A stretch of 43,847 bases of DNA from Sulfurimonas sp. Its GTDB lineage: Bacteria; Campylobacterota; Campylobacteria; Campylobacterales; Sulfurimonadaceae. The translations under genes were made by a program, and so were the position numbers. The stretch covers positions 1 through 43,847 of the forward strand of contig JALSLJ010000079.1 of NCBI GenBank assembly GCA_026988315.1, written 5' to 3'. Below, one piece after another: positions 18,358 to 28,246 of the stretch (its first letter is position 1; the number at the start of each line of letters is the position of its first letter). A model generated the notes under the pieces. It was not told the DNA's origin. It saw only the letters and a list, made by a program, of their open reading frames with translations, and ran no database searches.

Positions 18358-19259
18358 GAGTCATGCTCCACTTTTGTAAATCTTATATATATTGCCAAAC
18401 TTATCAGTAAAAGTGCAACACCAGCTATAATAAACATCGCGTACATTAATTGTTCAGGGTCAGTAATTGCAAATTTAAACACTAGCATCAATGCCTCAAT
18501 AGAGAGCGCTATAATAATGGAGCCTAGAAACCTTACCATTGTTTTGTGTGGTCCTGAGATATTTTGCTCTTTATGCCGTCCTAATATCTCCTCTTCTATA
18601 AGGGTTTTTGAAAGGTCAAATATGGCAAGTGCCAGTGTTAAAAGGATAGTAGCTTCAAATACATTTTTTATATCAAAATGCGCAGGTGTTATTTGATATG
18701 AAAAAAATGTCCCTATCCCCTTAGCAAAAAGCAAAAGGGCAACGGATATAAGAGCAAAAGCAAATACAGCATATGAATACTTAAAAAAGCGCCCAAAGAA
18801 AGTATCCATTGTGTTGAGATGAGCTATCTTTATAACTTCATCAAGAGGCATATCTAAACAAGCGATATATTTAAGATTTCCATCTTCACAATATATTGGT
18901 TGAGAGGCAGTAACAGTCAATTCACCTGTTATTAAAGATGGGTAAGGGTCGGTAATAGTACAACGCTTTTCTCTAACTGCACGATAATAATAGGCACGAT
19001 CTGCGCGGATTCTTCCTGCATCATCATCTATCTGCTTATCTGCTGTAAATGTTGGAGTAATTTGAACACCGCGAGTATCTAAAAGATATACACCCTCACA
19101 ATTTTCCAAATCGGCCTTTATTTTTAAAAGGCGAGGCATGATCATCTCTTGGGATAAAGATGGTAACCTATTTGGAATATTTTTTGAAAACAGATAGCAA
19201 AAATAAGCTCTTGCTTTTGTACGACTCTGAGAAAACTGTTGTATATCTAATGCAACCAT
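18354..19259 (-). CDS. PDC/Cache-sensor membrane protein, function unknown
   Basis: The 301-residue protein has an N-terminal sensor-like region without an obvious first membrane helix: residues about 50-165 include a PDC/Cache pattern (GVYLLDTRGVQITPTF, RAYYYRAVREKRCTITDPYPS, LTVTASQPIY, KYIACLDMPL). Four hydrophobic helices follow (about 183-207, 222-240, 266-285 and 274-297, partly overlapping estimates). The membrane part has an LAIFDLSKTLIEEE stretch that recalls the PsiE family, but this likeness is weak. There is no kinase, MCP or GGDEF output. It may report an extracellular ligand by a membrane mechanism. AAGGGGAAG precedes the ATG, and it leads a hisH-hisA transcript. Confidence 0.65.
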   Translation of the reverse strand: MVALDIQQFSQSRTKARAYFCYLFSKNIPNRLPSLSQEMIMPRLLKIKADLENCEGVYLLDTRGVQITPTFTADKQIDDDAGRIRADRAYYYRAVREKRCTITDPYPSLITGELTVTASQPIYCEDGNLKYIACLDMPLDEVIKIAHLNTMDTFFGRFFKYSYAVFAFALISVALLLFAKGIGTFFSYQITPAHFDIKNVFEATILLTLALAIFDLSKTLIEEEILGRHKEQNISGPHKTMVRFLGSIIIALSIEALMLVFKFAITDPEQLMYAMFIIAGVALLLISLAIYIRFTKVEHDS

Positions 19260-19292
19260 AAGTTTTCTTCCCCTTTGAAATAATTTAATGCA

Positions 19293-19301
19293 ATTATACC
19301 A
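19293..19301 (-). promoter_or_regulatory. Extended -10 promoter for PDC gene-hisH-hisA
   Basis: On the minus strand, TGGTATAAT (an extended -10 element) lies 34 bases before the ATG at 19259, followed by a strong AAGGGGAAG ribosome-binding site. The -35 region is poor, as expected for an extended -10 promoter. Confidence 0.6.
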
Positions 19302-19337
19302 AAGCTAGCTAAGAAAATAACGACTTATATAAAAAAT

Positions 19338-21695
19338 TTAAATATCCATTGCACCTTTTGCAAGTTGAGCCCACGGAGATGTTGCATCCGCATCAATAGC
19401 ATCTTGATATGCTTCTTTTGCTTCATCTTCTCTCCATAATTTTTCATAAATAGTGCCTAAAATATATTTTTGTCTCGCTCTTTGAGAGTTATTCAAATCA
19501 ATACTATCAAGAGCTTTTATAATCTCTAGTGCTTCATTATAGTTTTCTTTATTTACATATGCTTGATACACAGTAAACTCTACATAGGGGCTTTGAGCAT
19601 AAGAGTTTGAGTTATTTTGTATATTGAGCACTTCACTCCCGTATTTAATAATCAAATTATCATCTTTCATATCGTTACCTATGCTCATCACAGCGACATA
19701 TCTCTCTATATCCTTATAGTTACTTCCAAAAACCTCTTGAATCTTCACAATTGCATCTATCATATTGTTTGGTTCTTCTAGCCTATCATATGCGTCAAAT
19801 AATATCCTATATATATCTTTGTACTCAGAGTCTGTGTCATCTTCAATGAGTGCAATTAAATCTAATGATGCATCAACCACATTACTATAGTTACCAGTTC
19901 TAAAATCAACTTTTATATATCTATGCAACCATTTTTTTCTTTTTTCCAAATCTTTTGATTGTAAATGTTTATTTGCTATTTGTTTTGCTAATAAGAAATT
20001 CGCTCCCTTCATGGAACACTCATATACTCCATCATCCCACTCATCTGAAAGTGTAATGTTATAGTCTCTTGAGATGTCTAAAACTTTTTGACACTCTTTT
20101 GCTTGTAAAGCATTTTTCATAACGCCTACAGCAGAGTCTGTAATTATCTTATGAGTATTTTCATAAAGTTCACCATCCAACTCTAATAAAGAATCCTCTA
20201 TCATTAATACATCTTTATACATCTTATTTTTTACTAACAATTTTGCTTTTTCATACAGTGCTTTATTTCCTATACTATCACCTTTATATCTCTCTATTAG
20301 TTCATTATATTTTTTTAATTGTGTTGTTACATTTTCATCTATTGTGTCAAAGAAAAGTGAATCTTTTGCAATCTTAACTTCTGTAATAAATTCACCATTT
20401 TCAAACTTATCAATATAAAGATTTAAAGCATTGAGTGCCTCTTGTTTTTTGTCTGTTTTTGAGAGCCAAATACCTTTATCTTTTAGGAGTTTTTCGTAAT
20501 CCTCATCTCTATCGTTTATCTCATTTATTATTACATCTACAATAGCTGATGCAACCTCATACTCTTGTTCCTCTTTAAAAAAGTTCATTATTTTAATAGA
20601 TTGCTTATAATTATTCATAAAAAAATCAGGCTTTGCATTTATAATTTTCATCGTATATTTTATAGCTTCATCAGTTTTTGCATTTTTAATATAATAATTA
20701 ACAAGAGCATATGCCGCTGTTGCCGCAATTTCGATATCTTGTGTTTCTTGTAAAGCTTTATTAAAATAATATAAAGCTTTGCTAGATGCACCTGATGCAT
20801 CTAGCATATTTGCTTTATAAACATACCCCCATTGAGTAAAAGGGGAATCATAATGCTCACTAAAAAGCCTATCAAAAAAATAATCAGCATCACTATTAAT
20901 CCCCATCTTTGCGTATGCGTTAGCGGTCAATGCTAGCACTTCAGGAATATTCTCATTAGATGAATATTCTCTAAAATATACTTTTGAGACATCAATTAAT
21001 TGATCATACTCTTTGAGTTTTGAAAAAACTTTGATTTTATAAAAAAGCAGCTCGGAGATGAAAAGTGAATTTGGATATTGCTCTATTATTTCATCAATTA
21101 AATCTATACATCGCTCATACTTTTCATCCTTAAAGTAGCGTTTTATTTTAAGGTAGTCTGCAACATCTTGAATTTTTTTGATATGGACAGGGTTCCCCTT
21201 CAAATCGAGACTACCAATATACGGTAATTTATCTCCATTATGAAAATATGGAAAATTTATGCTTGTATCAGTAACTTTTTCTGTTTGTATAAATGGTATC
21301 TTATCTGCAAAACCTACCATCATCCAGTGATTTGACAATTTAACATCTGCAGTAAAGACAGTATCATCTTTAGTTAAATCAAAAATCATAGGAAAGAGTT
21401 TAATCTTTTGATAGGGGGTAATTATTAAAAAGAATGTTTTGTCTTTCACCTGTGCAACAATTTTAAAAAAGTCATTTTGGATTGTTCTGAATTTTTTAGA
21501 GGGTCGCTTAGAAAAAGCACACACAACTTTTGTTGTTATATCAAAGTCATTTTTGATAGCTTGACATAAAAAACTGTTTTTATTTTTAATATGGAGGATT
21601 GAATATTTTGCAAAATCTTCTTTTGCACCTTGAAGTGAAACTTCAAGAGCATAAAGATTAAAGCTTAAAAGGACAAAGAGGATGTATTTTAACAA
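19338..21695 (-). CDS. pflA: PflA-like periplasmic TPR protein, flagellar motor scaffold
   Basis: The 785-residue protein has a signal peptide (residues 1-16, cleavage after LYA), a beta-rich domain (about 17-160), and then a long superhelix of TPR-like helix pairs to the C-terminus, such as LKIKRYFKDEKYERCIDLIDEII, AYAKMGINSDADYFFDRLF and QKYILGTIYEKLWREDEAKEAY. Length and architecture match PflA of C. jejuni, which sits in the periplasm and, with PflB, forms the scaffold around the motor that positions stators; loss gives paralysed flagella there. The start is TTG at 21695. It follows nuoN by 36 bases in the same direction, so it may be read from the nuo transcript. Confidence 0.75.
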   Translation of the reverse strand: MLKYILFVLLSFNLYALEVSLQGAKEDFAKYSILHIKNKNSFLCQAIKNDFDITTKVVCAFSKRPSKKFRTIQNDFFKIVAQVKDKTFFLIITPYQKIKLFPMIFDLTKDDTVFTADVKLSNHWMMVGFADKIPFIQTEKVTDTSINFPYFHNGDKLPYIGSLDLKGNPVHIKKIQDVADYLKIKRYFKDEKYERCIDLIDEIIEQYPNSLFISELLFYKIKVFSKLKEYDQLIDVSKVYFREYSSNENIPEVLALTANAYAKMGINSDADYFFDRLFSEHYDSPFTQWGYVYKANMLDASGASSKALYYFNKALQETQDIEIAATAAYALVNYYIKNAKTDEAIKYTMKIINAKPDFFMNNYKQSIKIMNFFKEEQEYEVASAIVDVIINEINDRDEDYEKLLKDKGIWLSKTDKKQEALNALNLYIDKFENGEFITEVKIAKDSLFFDTIDENVTTQLKKYNELIERYKGDSIGNKALYEKAKLLVKNKMYKDVLMIEDSLLELDGELYENTHKIITDSAVGVMKNALQAKECQKVLDISRDYNITLSDEWDDGVYECSMKGANFLLAKQIANKHLQSKDLEKRKKWLHRYIKVDFRTGNYSNVVDASLDLIALIEDDTDSEYKDIYRILFDAYDRLEEPNNMIDAIVKIQEVFGSNYKDIERYVAVMSIGNDMKDDNLIIKYGSEVLNIQNNSNSYAQSPYVEFTVYQAYVNKENYNEALEIIKALDSIDLNNSQRARQKYILGTIYEKLWREDEAKEAYQDAIDADATSPWAQLAKGAMDI

Positions 21696-21731
21696 AGTCT
21701 CTGCCTTTTAATTCTACACTAATGTAGTTGA

Positions 21732-23240
21732 TTAATATCCACTGTTATATACAAATGCTGTAATAAACTCTAAAAGTGGATTTAGCATAACTATAGCAAA
21801 TATAGTTCCTATTGCCGCAAATCCAATAATTGATTTTAGTGGTAATGTAGCATTTGTAACATACACATGTCCATCATTGCCAGTTACTGGCTCTTTCATA
21901 AACATATATACAATCAGTTTCACATAGTAATAACCAGCAATTGCTGAGTTAAGAGCCATGATAAGTGCTAGTATTGTATAGCCACCAGTTACTGCTGAAC
22001 TAATCATATAAAGTTTTCCCCAAAATAGTGCAAATGGAGGAATACCTGCTAAACTTAGCATAAATAAACCCATAATTAACGCTGCTACAGGAGCAGTTTT
22101 AATCATACCTGCGAACTTATCAAAACTGTGGTCTGAGCTTTGGTAATCTGGTAGATGTTTTTGACGAGACATCCAAAGCATACTAAATGCTCCAAGGTTT
22201 GTGAAACTAAAGAGTACCCAATACAAGAAGAGTGCACTGTTAGCTTGTGTTGTAGCAATTAAAATTGCTGCCATTACAAAACCTGCATGAGAGATTGAAC
22301 TGTACGCAAGCATTCTTTTCACATCAGTTTGAACCAATGCCCAAATATTTGCAGCAGTCATAGTAACTACAACAAATACATACAGAACAACTTCAAGCCA
22401 AACAACACCACTGTGGATTAAGAATTCAAAAAGTCTCATAGTAACAACAAAAGCTGCTATTTTTGGAACAATAGACATATATCCAGCCATCGATGCACTT
22501 GCACCCTCATAAACATCTGGTGCCCAAGTATGAAAAGGAACAAGAGATAGTTTAAACGCAAAAGATGCTAGTAAAAATGTAACTGCAACTAAAACATAAC
22601 CTATGTCAGTATAGTTGTTTGCTTGTAGAACTGCCGCTATTTGATTGATTTCAATTGATCCCGTAAGAGCATACAGTACCATTGAACCAAAACTAAAAAA
22701 TCCAGCTGCTAATGCACCCATAGTAAAGTACTTCACTGCTGCTTCAAATGATTTGTCGCGGTTATGCATAGCGATTAAAGTATAGAGCGCTAATGATGCT
22801 GTTTCTAAACCAACAAAGATTAAGATTAAATTATCTGTTGCAACCATGAACTGGAATCCAGCAATCATAAATAAGAATAAAGCGAAAAATTCAGGATAAG
22901 AAAACTCATGAAATCTTTTATGTGTTAAAGCCAATGGTATAAATAGCATTGATGCTCCAACGATAATAAACTGAGAAATAATTGCTAAACCATCAATAAG
23001 CATCATATCGAAAACACCCATAACAGTGCCTGTTTGAGCAAATACACCTGCTGCATCTAGCAGTGTACCAAAATCCATTATCAGAAATAGCATACTAAGA
23101 CCAACATACAATGACTTATCTAATCCACCTTTAATTACATCAATAACAATAATTAAAAGTGCGCCAATGATAGGGATTAACATTGGTGCAAGAGTCATTA
23201 AATTTAATGACTCTAATGAAACATTTATTGGCTCTAACAT
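21732..23240 (-). CDS. nuoN: NADH-quinone oxidoreductase subunit N
   Basis: The 502-residue protein is one of three antiporter-like proton-pumping subunits of complex I, with about 14 membrane helices. Signatures are IFVGLETASLALYTLIAM with the conserved helix-5 glutamate, the KLSLVPFHTWAPDVYEG loop and VPKIAAF. The C-terminal end fits the family. Its start overlaps the last base of nuoM. It is the last nuo gene. Confidence 0.95.
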   Translation of the reverse strand: MLEPINVSLESLNLMTLAPMLIPIIGALLIIVIDVIKGGLDKSLYVGLSMLFLIMDFGTLLDAAGVFAQTGTVMGVFDMMLIDGLAIISQFIIVGASMLFIPLALTHKRFHEFSYPEFFALFLFMIAGFQFMVATDNLILIFVGLETASLALYTLIAMHNRDKSFEAAVKYFTMGALAAGFFSFGSMVLYALTGSIEINQIAAVLQANNYTDIGYVLVAVTFLLASFAFKLSLVPFHTWAPDVYEGASASMAGYMSIVPKIAAFVVTMRLFEFLIHSGVVWLEVVLYVFVVVTMTAANIWALVQTDVKRMLAYSSISHAGFVMAAILIATTQANSALFLYWVLFSFTNLGAFSMLWMSRQKHLPDYQSSDHSFDKFAGMIKTAPVAALIMGLFMLSLAGIPPFALFWGKLYMISSAVTGGYTILALIMALNSAIAGYYYVKLIVYMFMKEPVTGNDGHVYVTNATLPLKSIIGFAAIGTIFAIVMLNPLLEFITAFVYNSGY

Positions 23241-24796
23241 TAGTTTACCTCCTGCATAGAAGCTTGCACTAGATTAGGAATTCTAGTTTTTGCTTCTTCG
23301 GTTATAGATTTATCATGCATTAATTGAACAACATACTCTACACTATTATTGATTGGCTCTAATACCGGCTTAGGATAGATACCTAACCAGATAGTAATTA
23401 TTGTCAATGGAATCAAAGCAACAAGTTCTCTTTTATTTACATCTGGAAGATTTTTGTTCTTCTCATTTGTAACCTCTCCAAAGAAAAGTCTTTTGTATGC
23501 TGCTAGCATATAGATAGCACCAACAATAATCGCTATTCCAGCTAAAAGAGTTAAGATATGAGATTGTTGATAAAAGCCTAGAAGACTTAAAAACTCACCA
23601 ACAAAGTTAATTGTAAGTGGCATGCCAACAGAAGCCATGAGCATCACTCCAAAGATAGTTGCATAAATTGGCATAACGGACGCCAATCCACCAAACTCAC
23701 TCATCATCTTAGTGTGTCGTCTATCATAAATAACACCAACAAGAAGGAATAAAGCACCAGATACAACACCATGTGCAATCATTAAAAAGATACTTCCTGA
23801 GATACCCTCAACATTTAAAGCAAAAGTACCAAGAATAATAACACCCATATGTGAAACAGAAGAGTATGCTACAACTTGTTTGACATCCTCTTGTGCATAA
23901 GCAACCATTGCAGTGTATATAATCATGATAATCGCAATAATTGCAATTGGGAACATGAAATATACCGATGCATCAGGGAACATTGGCAACGAGAAACGGA
24001 TAAAAGCATATGTACCCATTTTAAGTAAAATTGCCGCAAGTATTACAGAACCGATTGTTGGTGCTTGACCATGTGCATACGGCAACCATGTATGGAATGG
24101 AAACATTGGTACCTTAATAGCAAAGCCCATGAAAAATGCTCCAAATAACCATAACTGATATGTTTCAGGTAAAATAAGACGATGCCAATCAAGAATAGCA
24201 AAACTCCAGATACCAACGCCTGTTATAGGATCAATTGTAGCTTGATAGTAAAAATAAGCCATAAAGAGCATACCAACTAACATAACAAGTGAACCAGTAA
24301 AAGTGTATAAGAAGAATTTAACAGAAGCGTATATTCTTTTTTCTCCACCCCATGCACCAATAATATAAAGCATTGGTACAAGAGATAGCTCCCAAAACAC
24401 ATAAAACAAGATAGCATCTAGCGCAACAAATACACCGATCATAGTCATCTGTAAAAACAGGAGTGTTATAATCATATTTTTAACTTTTTTAGTATCAGTA
24501 AGCGAAGCGATACCAATCAAAGTAAAAAATGATGCTAAGATAACTATAAACAGTGAGATACCATCCACACCAACAATATAGTTAATACCAAAGGCTGGCA
24601 GCAATGGAAGATTTTCCATAAACTGCATACCAGCTACATTTGAATCAAAAATAAACCACAACCACAAAGATAGTGCTAATTCGATAGCTGATACTGTCAC
24701 ACCATATGCCCGTATGCTATCTTTATGAATCATAAATCCAAACACTGCTGCCAATGCTGGAAAGAAAATTAAAGTCGATAAAATATAATCAAACAT
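23240..24796 (-). CDS. nuoM: NADH-quinone oxidoreductase subunit M
   Basis: The 518-residue antiporter-like proton-pumping subunit of complex I has about 14 membrane helices. The helix-5 glutamate is in FYVFWELSLVPMLYIIGAWG, and the family pattern FPFHTWLPYAHGQAPT is followed by an LKMGTYAFIRFSLP helix with its lysine. The ORF starts one base after nuoL ends and overlaps nuoN by one base, so the three antiporter subunits are translationally coupled. Confidence 0.96.
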   Translation of the reverse strand: MFDYILSTLIFFPALAAVFGFMIHKDSIRAYGVTVSAIELALSLWLWFIFDSNVAGMQFMENLPLLPAFGINYIVGVDGISLFIVILASFFTLIGIASLTDTKKVKNMIITLLFLQMTMIGVFVALDAILFYVFWELSLVPMLYIIGAWGGEKRIYASVKFFLYTFTGSLVMLVGMLFMAYFYYQATIDPITGVGIWSFAILDWHRLILPETYQLWLFGAFFMGFAIKVPMFPFHTWLPYAHGQAPTIGSVILAAILLKMGTYAFIRFSLPMFPDASVYFMFPIAIIAIIMIIYTAMVAYAQEDVKQVVAYSSVSHMGVIILGTFALNVEGISGSIFLMIAHGVVSGALFLLVGVIYDRRHTKMMSEFGGLASVMPIYATIFGVMLMASVGMPLTINFVGEFLSLLGFYQQSHILTLLAGIAIIVGAIYMLAAYKRLFFGEVTNEKNKNLPDVNKRELVALIPLTIITIWLGIYPKPVLEPINNSVEYVVQLMHDKSITEEAKTRIPNLVQASMQEVN

Positions 24797-26722
24797 CTAT
24801 TGCACTCCTAAAGTAGATAAGAAAAATTCAATTTCACTAGAAAATTTAACTGCTAAGCCAAAAACTACTGCTAAAGATAACAAACCAACAGCACCTGCAA
24901 CCATCCATTTAAGCATGGTTGATAAGTTACCGTTTTGCATATCTCTTGTGTTCTCACCTGTATTATAGATAGCTTTTGCTATCCCATCCACCGTTGCATC
25001 TACAATTTTCATATCAACTTCTTTCCAGAATGCTAATGATAATTCTCTATATGGTTTTACAAGGTAGTTTTCATAAAACTGTGGAATATAGTATTGGTTT
25101 TTAAGAAGTTTATACCCAAAGCTATTTTCCATAGCAGAAGTTCCATCTGGAACTTTAACCTCACTCAGTGCATATTTTTTATATGCAAAAGCGATAGCTC
25201 CTATAACAAACAACTGTGTACCAATAGTCATTATCCAGTAAACAACAGCACTATGAACATGATATTGAGTTGCTGGTAATACGATAGTTACCATATCAAA
25301 ATATGTACCTTTCAATGAACCAGCAATTATTGCCAATAGAAGTAATGGAGTCATAGCAACTAACATAAATTTATACGCTTCATGGGGATCAATACCAAAT
25401 AGTTTATATCTCTCTTCACCATGAAATATTAAAGCAACCAATCTAAATGAATAAAAAGCTGTTAAACCAGCAGTAAATAATAGTACCGTATAGATTATAT
25501 AGTGATTCTGAATAAATCCAACTTCTAAGATTAAATCTTTAGAGAAGAAACCTGCTAATGGGAAGATACCAGCTAAGGCTACAGAAGCAATGGTCATCAT
25601 AATAAATGTACCCTTCATAACCTTAGAGAGACCACCCATTTTAAACGGATCTAACTCATCATTCATCGCATGCATAACATTACCAGCTCCTAAGAATAAC
25701 AGAGCTTTAAAAAATGCATGTGCCATAAGGTGAAAGAGTGCAACCCAATAAGCTCCAAGACCAGCTGCAACAAACATATACCCTAACTGTGAAAGTGTAG
25801 AGTACGCAATAATTCTCTTCATATCACGATTCACAAGTGCCATCGAAGCAGCAAATAGTGCTACAAATGCACCAAGACTTGCTATAAACAATCCAACATG
25901 TGGAATTAAATCATAGAGTGGGTTAGCACGAACTATAAGATATACACCTGCTGTTACCATAGTCGCAGCATGAATCAATGCAGAAACTGGGGTAGGACCT
26001 TCCATCGCATCAGCCAGCCAAGTATGGAGTGGGAACTGAGCTGATTTACCCATAGCACCGATAAATAAGAAGATACCCATCCAAGTTAAAATATCAGTCT
26101 CTAAAGATGGCATTGCTGCAAAAGCTTCAACATACTGAAGTGTTCCTGTGTTCCAATACACTAAGAAGATACCTATAAGCATCCCAAGGTCAGCAATACG
26201 ATTCATAATAAAAGCTTCATTAGCAGCCCAAGTAGCAACCTCTTTATGATACCAAAAACCGATCAGACCCCATGAACACAGACCAACACCTTCCCAACCG
26301 ATAAAAAGACCAGCGAAGTTATCACTCATTACAAGAATCATCATTGAGAAAACAAATGCTGACAACCATGCAAAGAAACGGTTAAATGCTTTGTCATGAC
26401 TCATATAACCAATAGCATATACATGAACAACTGTTGAAACTAGTGTAACAACCATCATCATAGTTACAGAGACTTGATCAACCATAAAACCAAACGGTAT
26501 GTAAAGATCACCTGTAGCCATCCATGTCATCATCTCTACATGTATGCTACCACCAGTTTTTAATACATACGCTAATAAAATACTACTAGCTAAAAACGAT
26601 ATGAACAATAAAGCCGATGGAACTATACCAGCAATCAGTGTCTTTGGTGATGCACTAAAAAGTGCAGCAAACATAGACCCAACTAGTGGTGCAAATAATG
26701 CTATATATAAAAACATTTCCAT
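24797..26722 (-). CDS. nuoL: NADH-quinone oxidoreductase subunit L
   Basis: The 641-residue distal proton-pumping subunit of complex I has about 14 antiporter-fold helices, then the long lateral helix and a closing membrane helix near residues 605-630. Signatures are LFIGWEGVGLCSWGLIG with the helix-5 glutamate, FPLHTWLADAMEGPTPVSAL, and RDMKRIIAYSTLSQLGYMF. The length is normal. It follows nuoK by 4 bases. Confidence 0.96.
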   Translation of the reverse strand: MEMFLYIALFAPLVGSMFAALFSASPKTLIAGIVPSALLFISFLASSILLAYVLKTGGSIHVEMMTWMATGDLYIPFGFMVDQVSVTMMMVVTLVSTVVHVYAIGYMSHDKAFNRFFAWLSAFVFSMMILVMSDNFAGLFIGWEGVGLCSWGLIGFWYHKEVATWAANEAFIMNRIADLGMLIGIFLVYWNTGTLQYVEAFAAMPSLETDILTWMGIFLFIGAMGKSAQFPLHTWLADAMEGPTPVSALIHAATMVTAGVYLIVRANPLYDLIPHVGLFIASLGAFVALFAASMALVNRDMKRIIAYSTLSQLGYMFVAAGLGAYWVALFHLMAHAFFKALLFLGAGNVMHAMNDELDPFKMGGLSKVMKGTFIMMTIASVALAGIFPLAGFFSKDLILEVGFIQNHYIIYTVLLFTAGLTAFYSFRLVALIFHGEERYKLFGIDPHEAYKFMLVAMTPLLLLAIIAGSLKGTYFDMVTIVLPATQYHVHSAVVYWIMTIGTQLFVIGAIAFAYKKYALSEVKVPDGTSAMENSFGYKLLKNQYYIPQFYENYLVKPYRELSLAFWKEVDMKIVDATVDGIAKAIYNTGENTRDMQNGNLSTMLKWMVAGAVGLLSLAVVFGLAVKFSSEIEFFLSTLGVQ

Positions 26723-26726
26723 ATTA

Positions 26727-27035
26727 CTATCCTCTCATCGTTGACATATTATCTAGGTCAATATTGCCATGGCGTTTATGCCATACAATTAATAAACCAA
26801 GCCCTACAGCTACTTCTGATGCAGCGATTGCAATTACAAAAAATGCAAACATTTGCCCAGTTAAGTCACCATAATAATGTGAAATCGCAGCAAAAGCAAT
26901 ATTAACCGAGTTGAGTAATATCTCTGTTGCGAAAAACAATAAAAGAAGGTTCTTACGACGCATAACACCAACTAATCCTATAGCAAATAAAATAGTTGAT
27001 AAAACAAGGTAATGATTAAGTCCTATTTCCATCAT
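26727..27035 (-). CDS. nuoK: NADH-quinone oxidoreductase subunit K
   Basis: The 102-residue subunit has three membrane helices and sits in the E-channel region of complex I. The two conserved glutamates appear in LLFFATEILLNSVN (helix 2) and AASEVAVGLGLLIV (helix 3). The start overlaps nuoJ by 4 bases. Confidence 0.95.
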   Translation of the reverse strand: MMEIGLNHYLVLSTILFAIGLVGVMRRKNLLLLFFATEILLNSVNIAFAAISHYYGDLTGQMFAFFVIAIAASEVAVGLGLLIVWHKRHGNIDLDNMSTMRG

Positions 27036-27607
27036 GAAAGTACCTTTTTATTTTTTTCTTTTTTTACGTCTTTAATCTCAGCATCACTCATAAGAGTAAG
27101 AGATAAATCCATTTTCTTTCCTGCTAAAACAATTCCAGAAATCATTGCAACTAGTAACATAACCGCAGCAACCTCAAAAGGAATCAAATACTTAGTAAAT
27201 AGAACCATACCAACATCTTGCGTATTTCCAACACCCTCAGTCATAGGATAGAAAGCTACTATATTATCTGCTACCATAGGTGTTGCAAAAATAACAACCA
27301 CCAATATGGCTGCTAATGTACCTAAGCCAACTATAATCATCTTGTTGCCCTTCTTCTCTTTTACATCTCTTGTAGTATCAAAGAACATCATACCAAATGC
27401 GTAAAGAGCCATCACAGCACCTGAGTAAACAACGATTTGAATCGCACCTAAAAAGTCAGCACCTAAAATAAAGAAAAACGCTGAAATAAAAATCATCCCT
27501 GCTGCTAATGCCGTTAAAGCATATAACGCTTGTGATGTTGTAACTGCAATGAAAAACATTGCAATTGTTAAAAATGAAAACAGATAAAATGCTACCGCTT
27601 CAAACAT
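27032..27607 (-). CDS. nuoJ: NADH-quinone oxidoreductase subunit J
   Basis: The 191-residue protein has five hydrophobic helices. The third carries the QIVVYSGAVMALYAFGMMFF stretch, the conserved pi-bulge region whose rotation is linked to proton pumping. The C-terminal 25 residues are highly charged and lysine-rich. It lies 11 bases after nuoI. Confidence 0.94.
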   Translation of the reverse strand: MFEAVAFYLFSFLTIAMFFIAVTTSQALYALTALAAGMIFISAFFFILGADFLGAIQIVVYSGAVMALYAFGMMFFDTTRDVKEKKGNKMIIVGLGTLAAILVVVIFATPMVADNIVAFYPMTEGVGNTQDVGMVLFTKYLIPFEVAAVMLLVAMISGIVLAGKKMDLSLTLMSDAEIKDVKKEKNKKVLS

Positions 27608-27618
27608 AACCTAACTCC

Positions 27619-28236
27619 TTAATATGCTAGAGGTGTTTTTTTAACACGCTCATCTTCATGTGGTGTGATAGCACCAAAACCTTCAAACTCAAGCTGTGTT
27701 CCAGCTTTCATCTTGTCAAGTGGTGTTAACATATCTTCATATATTAAAAAGTGCTCTCTTTGATCACTAGCATTTTCGTACTCACCGCCGTGTGTAATTG
27801 CAAGCTCAGGACAAACTTCAGCACAGTATCCACAAAAGATACATCTACCAAGATTTATACTGTATTCGCTTACCTCTTTACGAGAATTTTCATCTATCTT
27901 TGTATCAATTCGGATACAGTTAGAGATACAAATTTTCTCACAAAGTCCACATCCGATACATCTCTCAGCATCTGATTCCCAAAGCCTCTTCATCTCATGC
28001 ACTGCACGATAACGAGGACCTATTGGCATCTTCTCTTGAGGATAGCTCACCGTGTGGATGTCAAATCTAATCATCTCACGCAGAACTACCCAAAGACCAA
28101 CAAAAAGTTCGCCTCTAAAAGTTCTCTTCACTACTCTTTTAAATTTTCCCCAACCATCAGTAGGATAATCTTCAATATCTACTAAATAGTAACCATTTTC
28201 ACTAACATCTCTGTTATTAAACTGTTCATTATTCAT
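27619..28236 (-). CDS. nuoI: NADH-quinone oxidoreductase subunit I (two [4Fe-4S] clusters)
   Basis: The 205-residue ferredoxin-like subunit passes electrons from NuoG to NuoB. The two ligand sets are CIGCGLCEKICISNC and CIFCGYCAEVCP, binding clusters N6a and N6b. Before them is the LRGELFVGLWVVLREM-type amphipathic helix that lies on the membrane and the YPQEKMPIGPRYRAVHE loop. All eight cysteines are present. The C-terminal tail is longer than in many relatives. Confidence 0.95.
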   Translation of the reverse strand: MNNEQFNNRDVSENGYYLVDIEDYPTDGWGKFKRVVKRTFRGELFVGLWVVLREMIRFDIHTVSYPQEKMPIGPRYRAVHEMKRLWESDAERCIGCGLCEKICISNCIRIDTKIDENSRKEVSEYSINLGRCIFCGYCAEVCPELAITHGGEYENASDQREHFLIYEDMLTPLDKMKAGTQLEFEGFGAITPHEDERVKKTPLAY

Positions 28237-28246
28237 TCATATCCCC

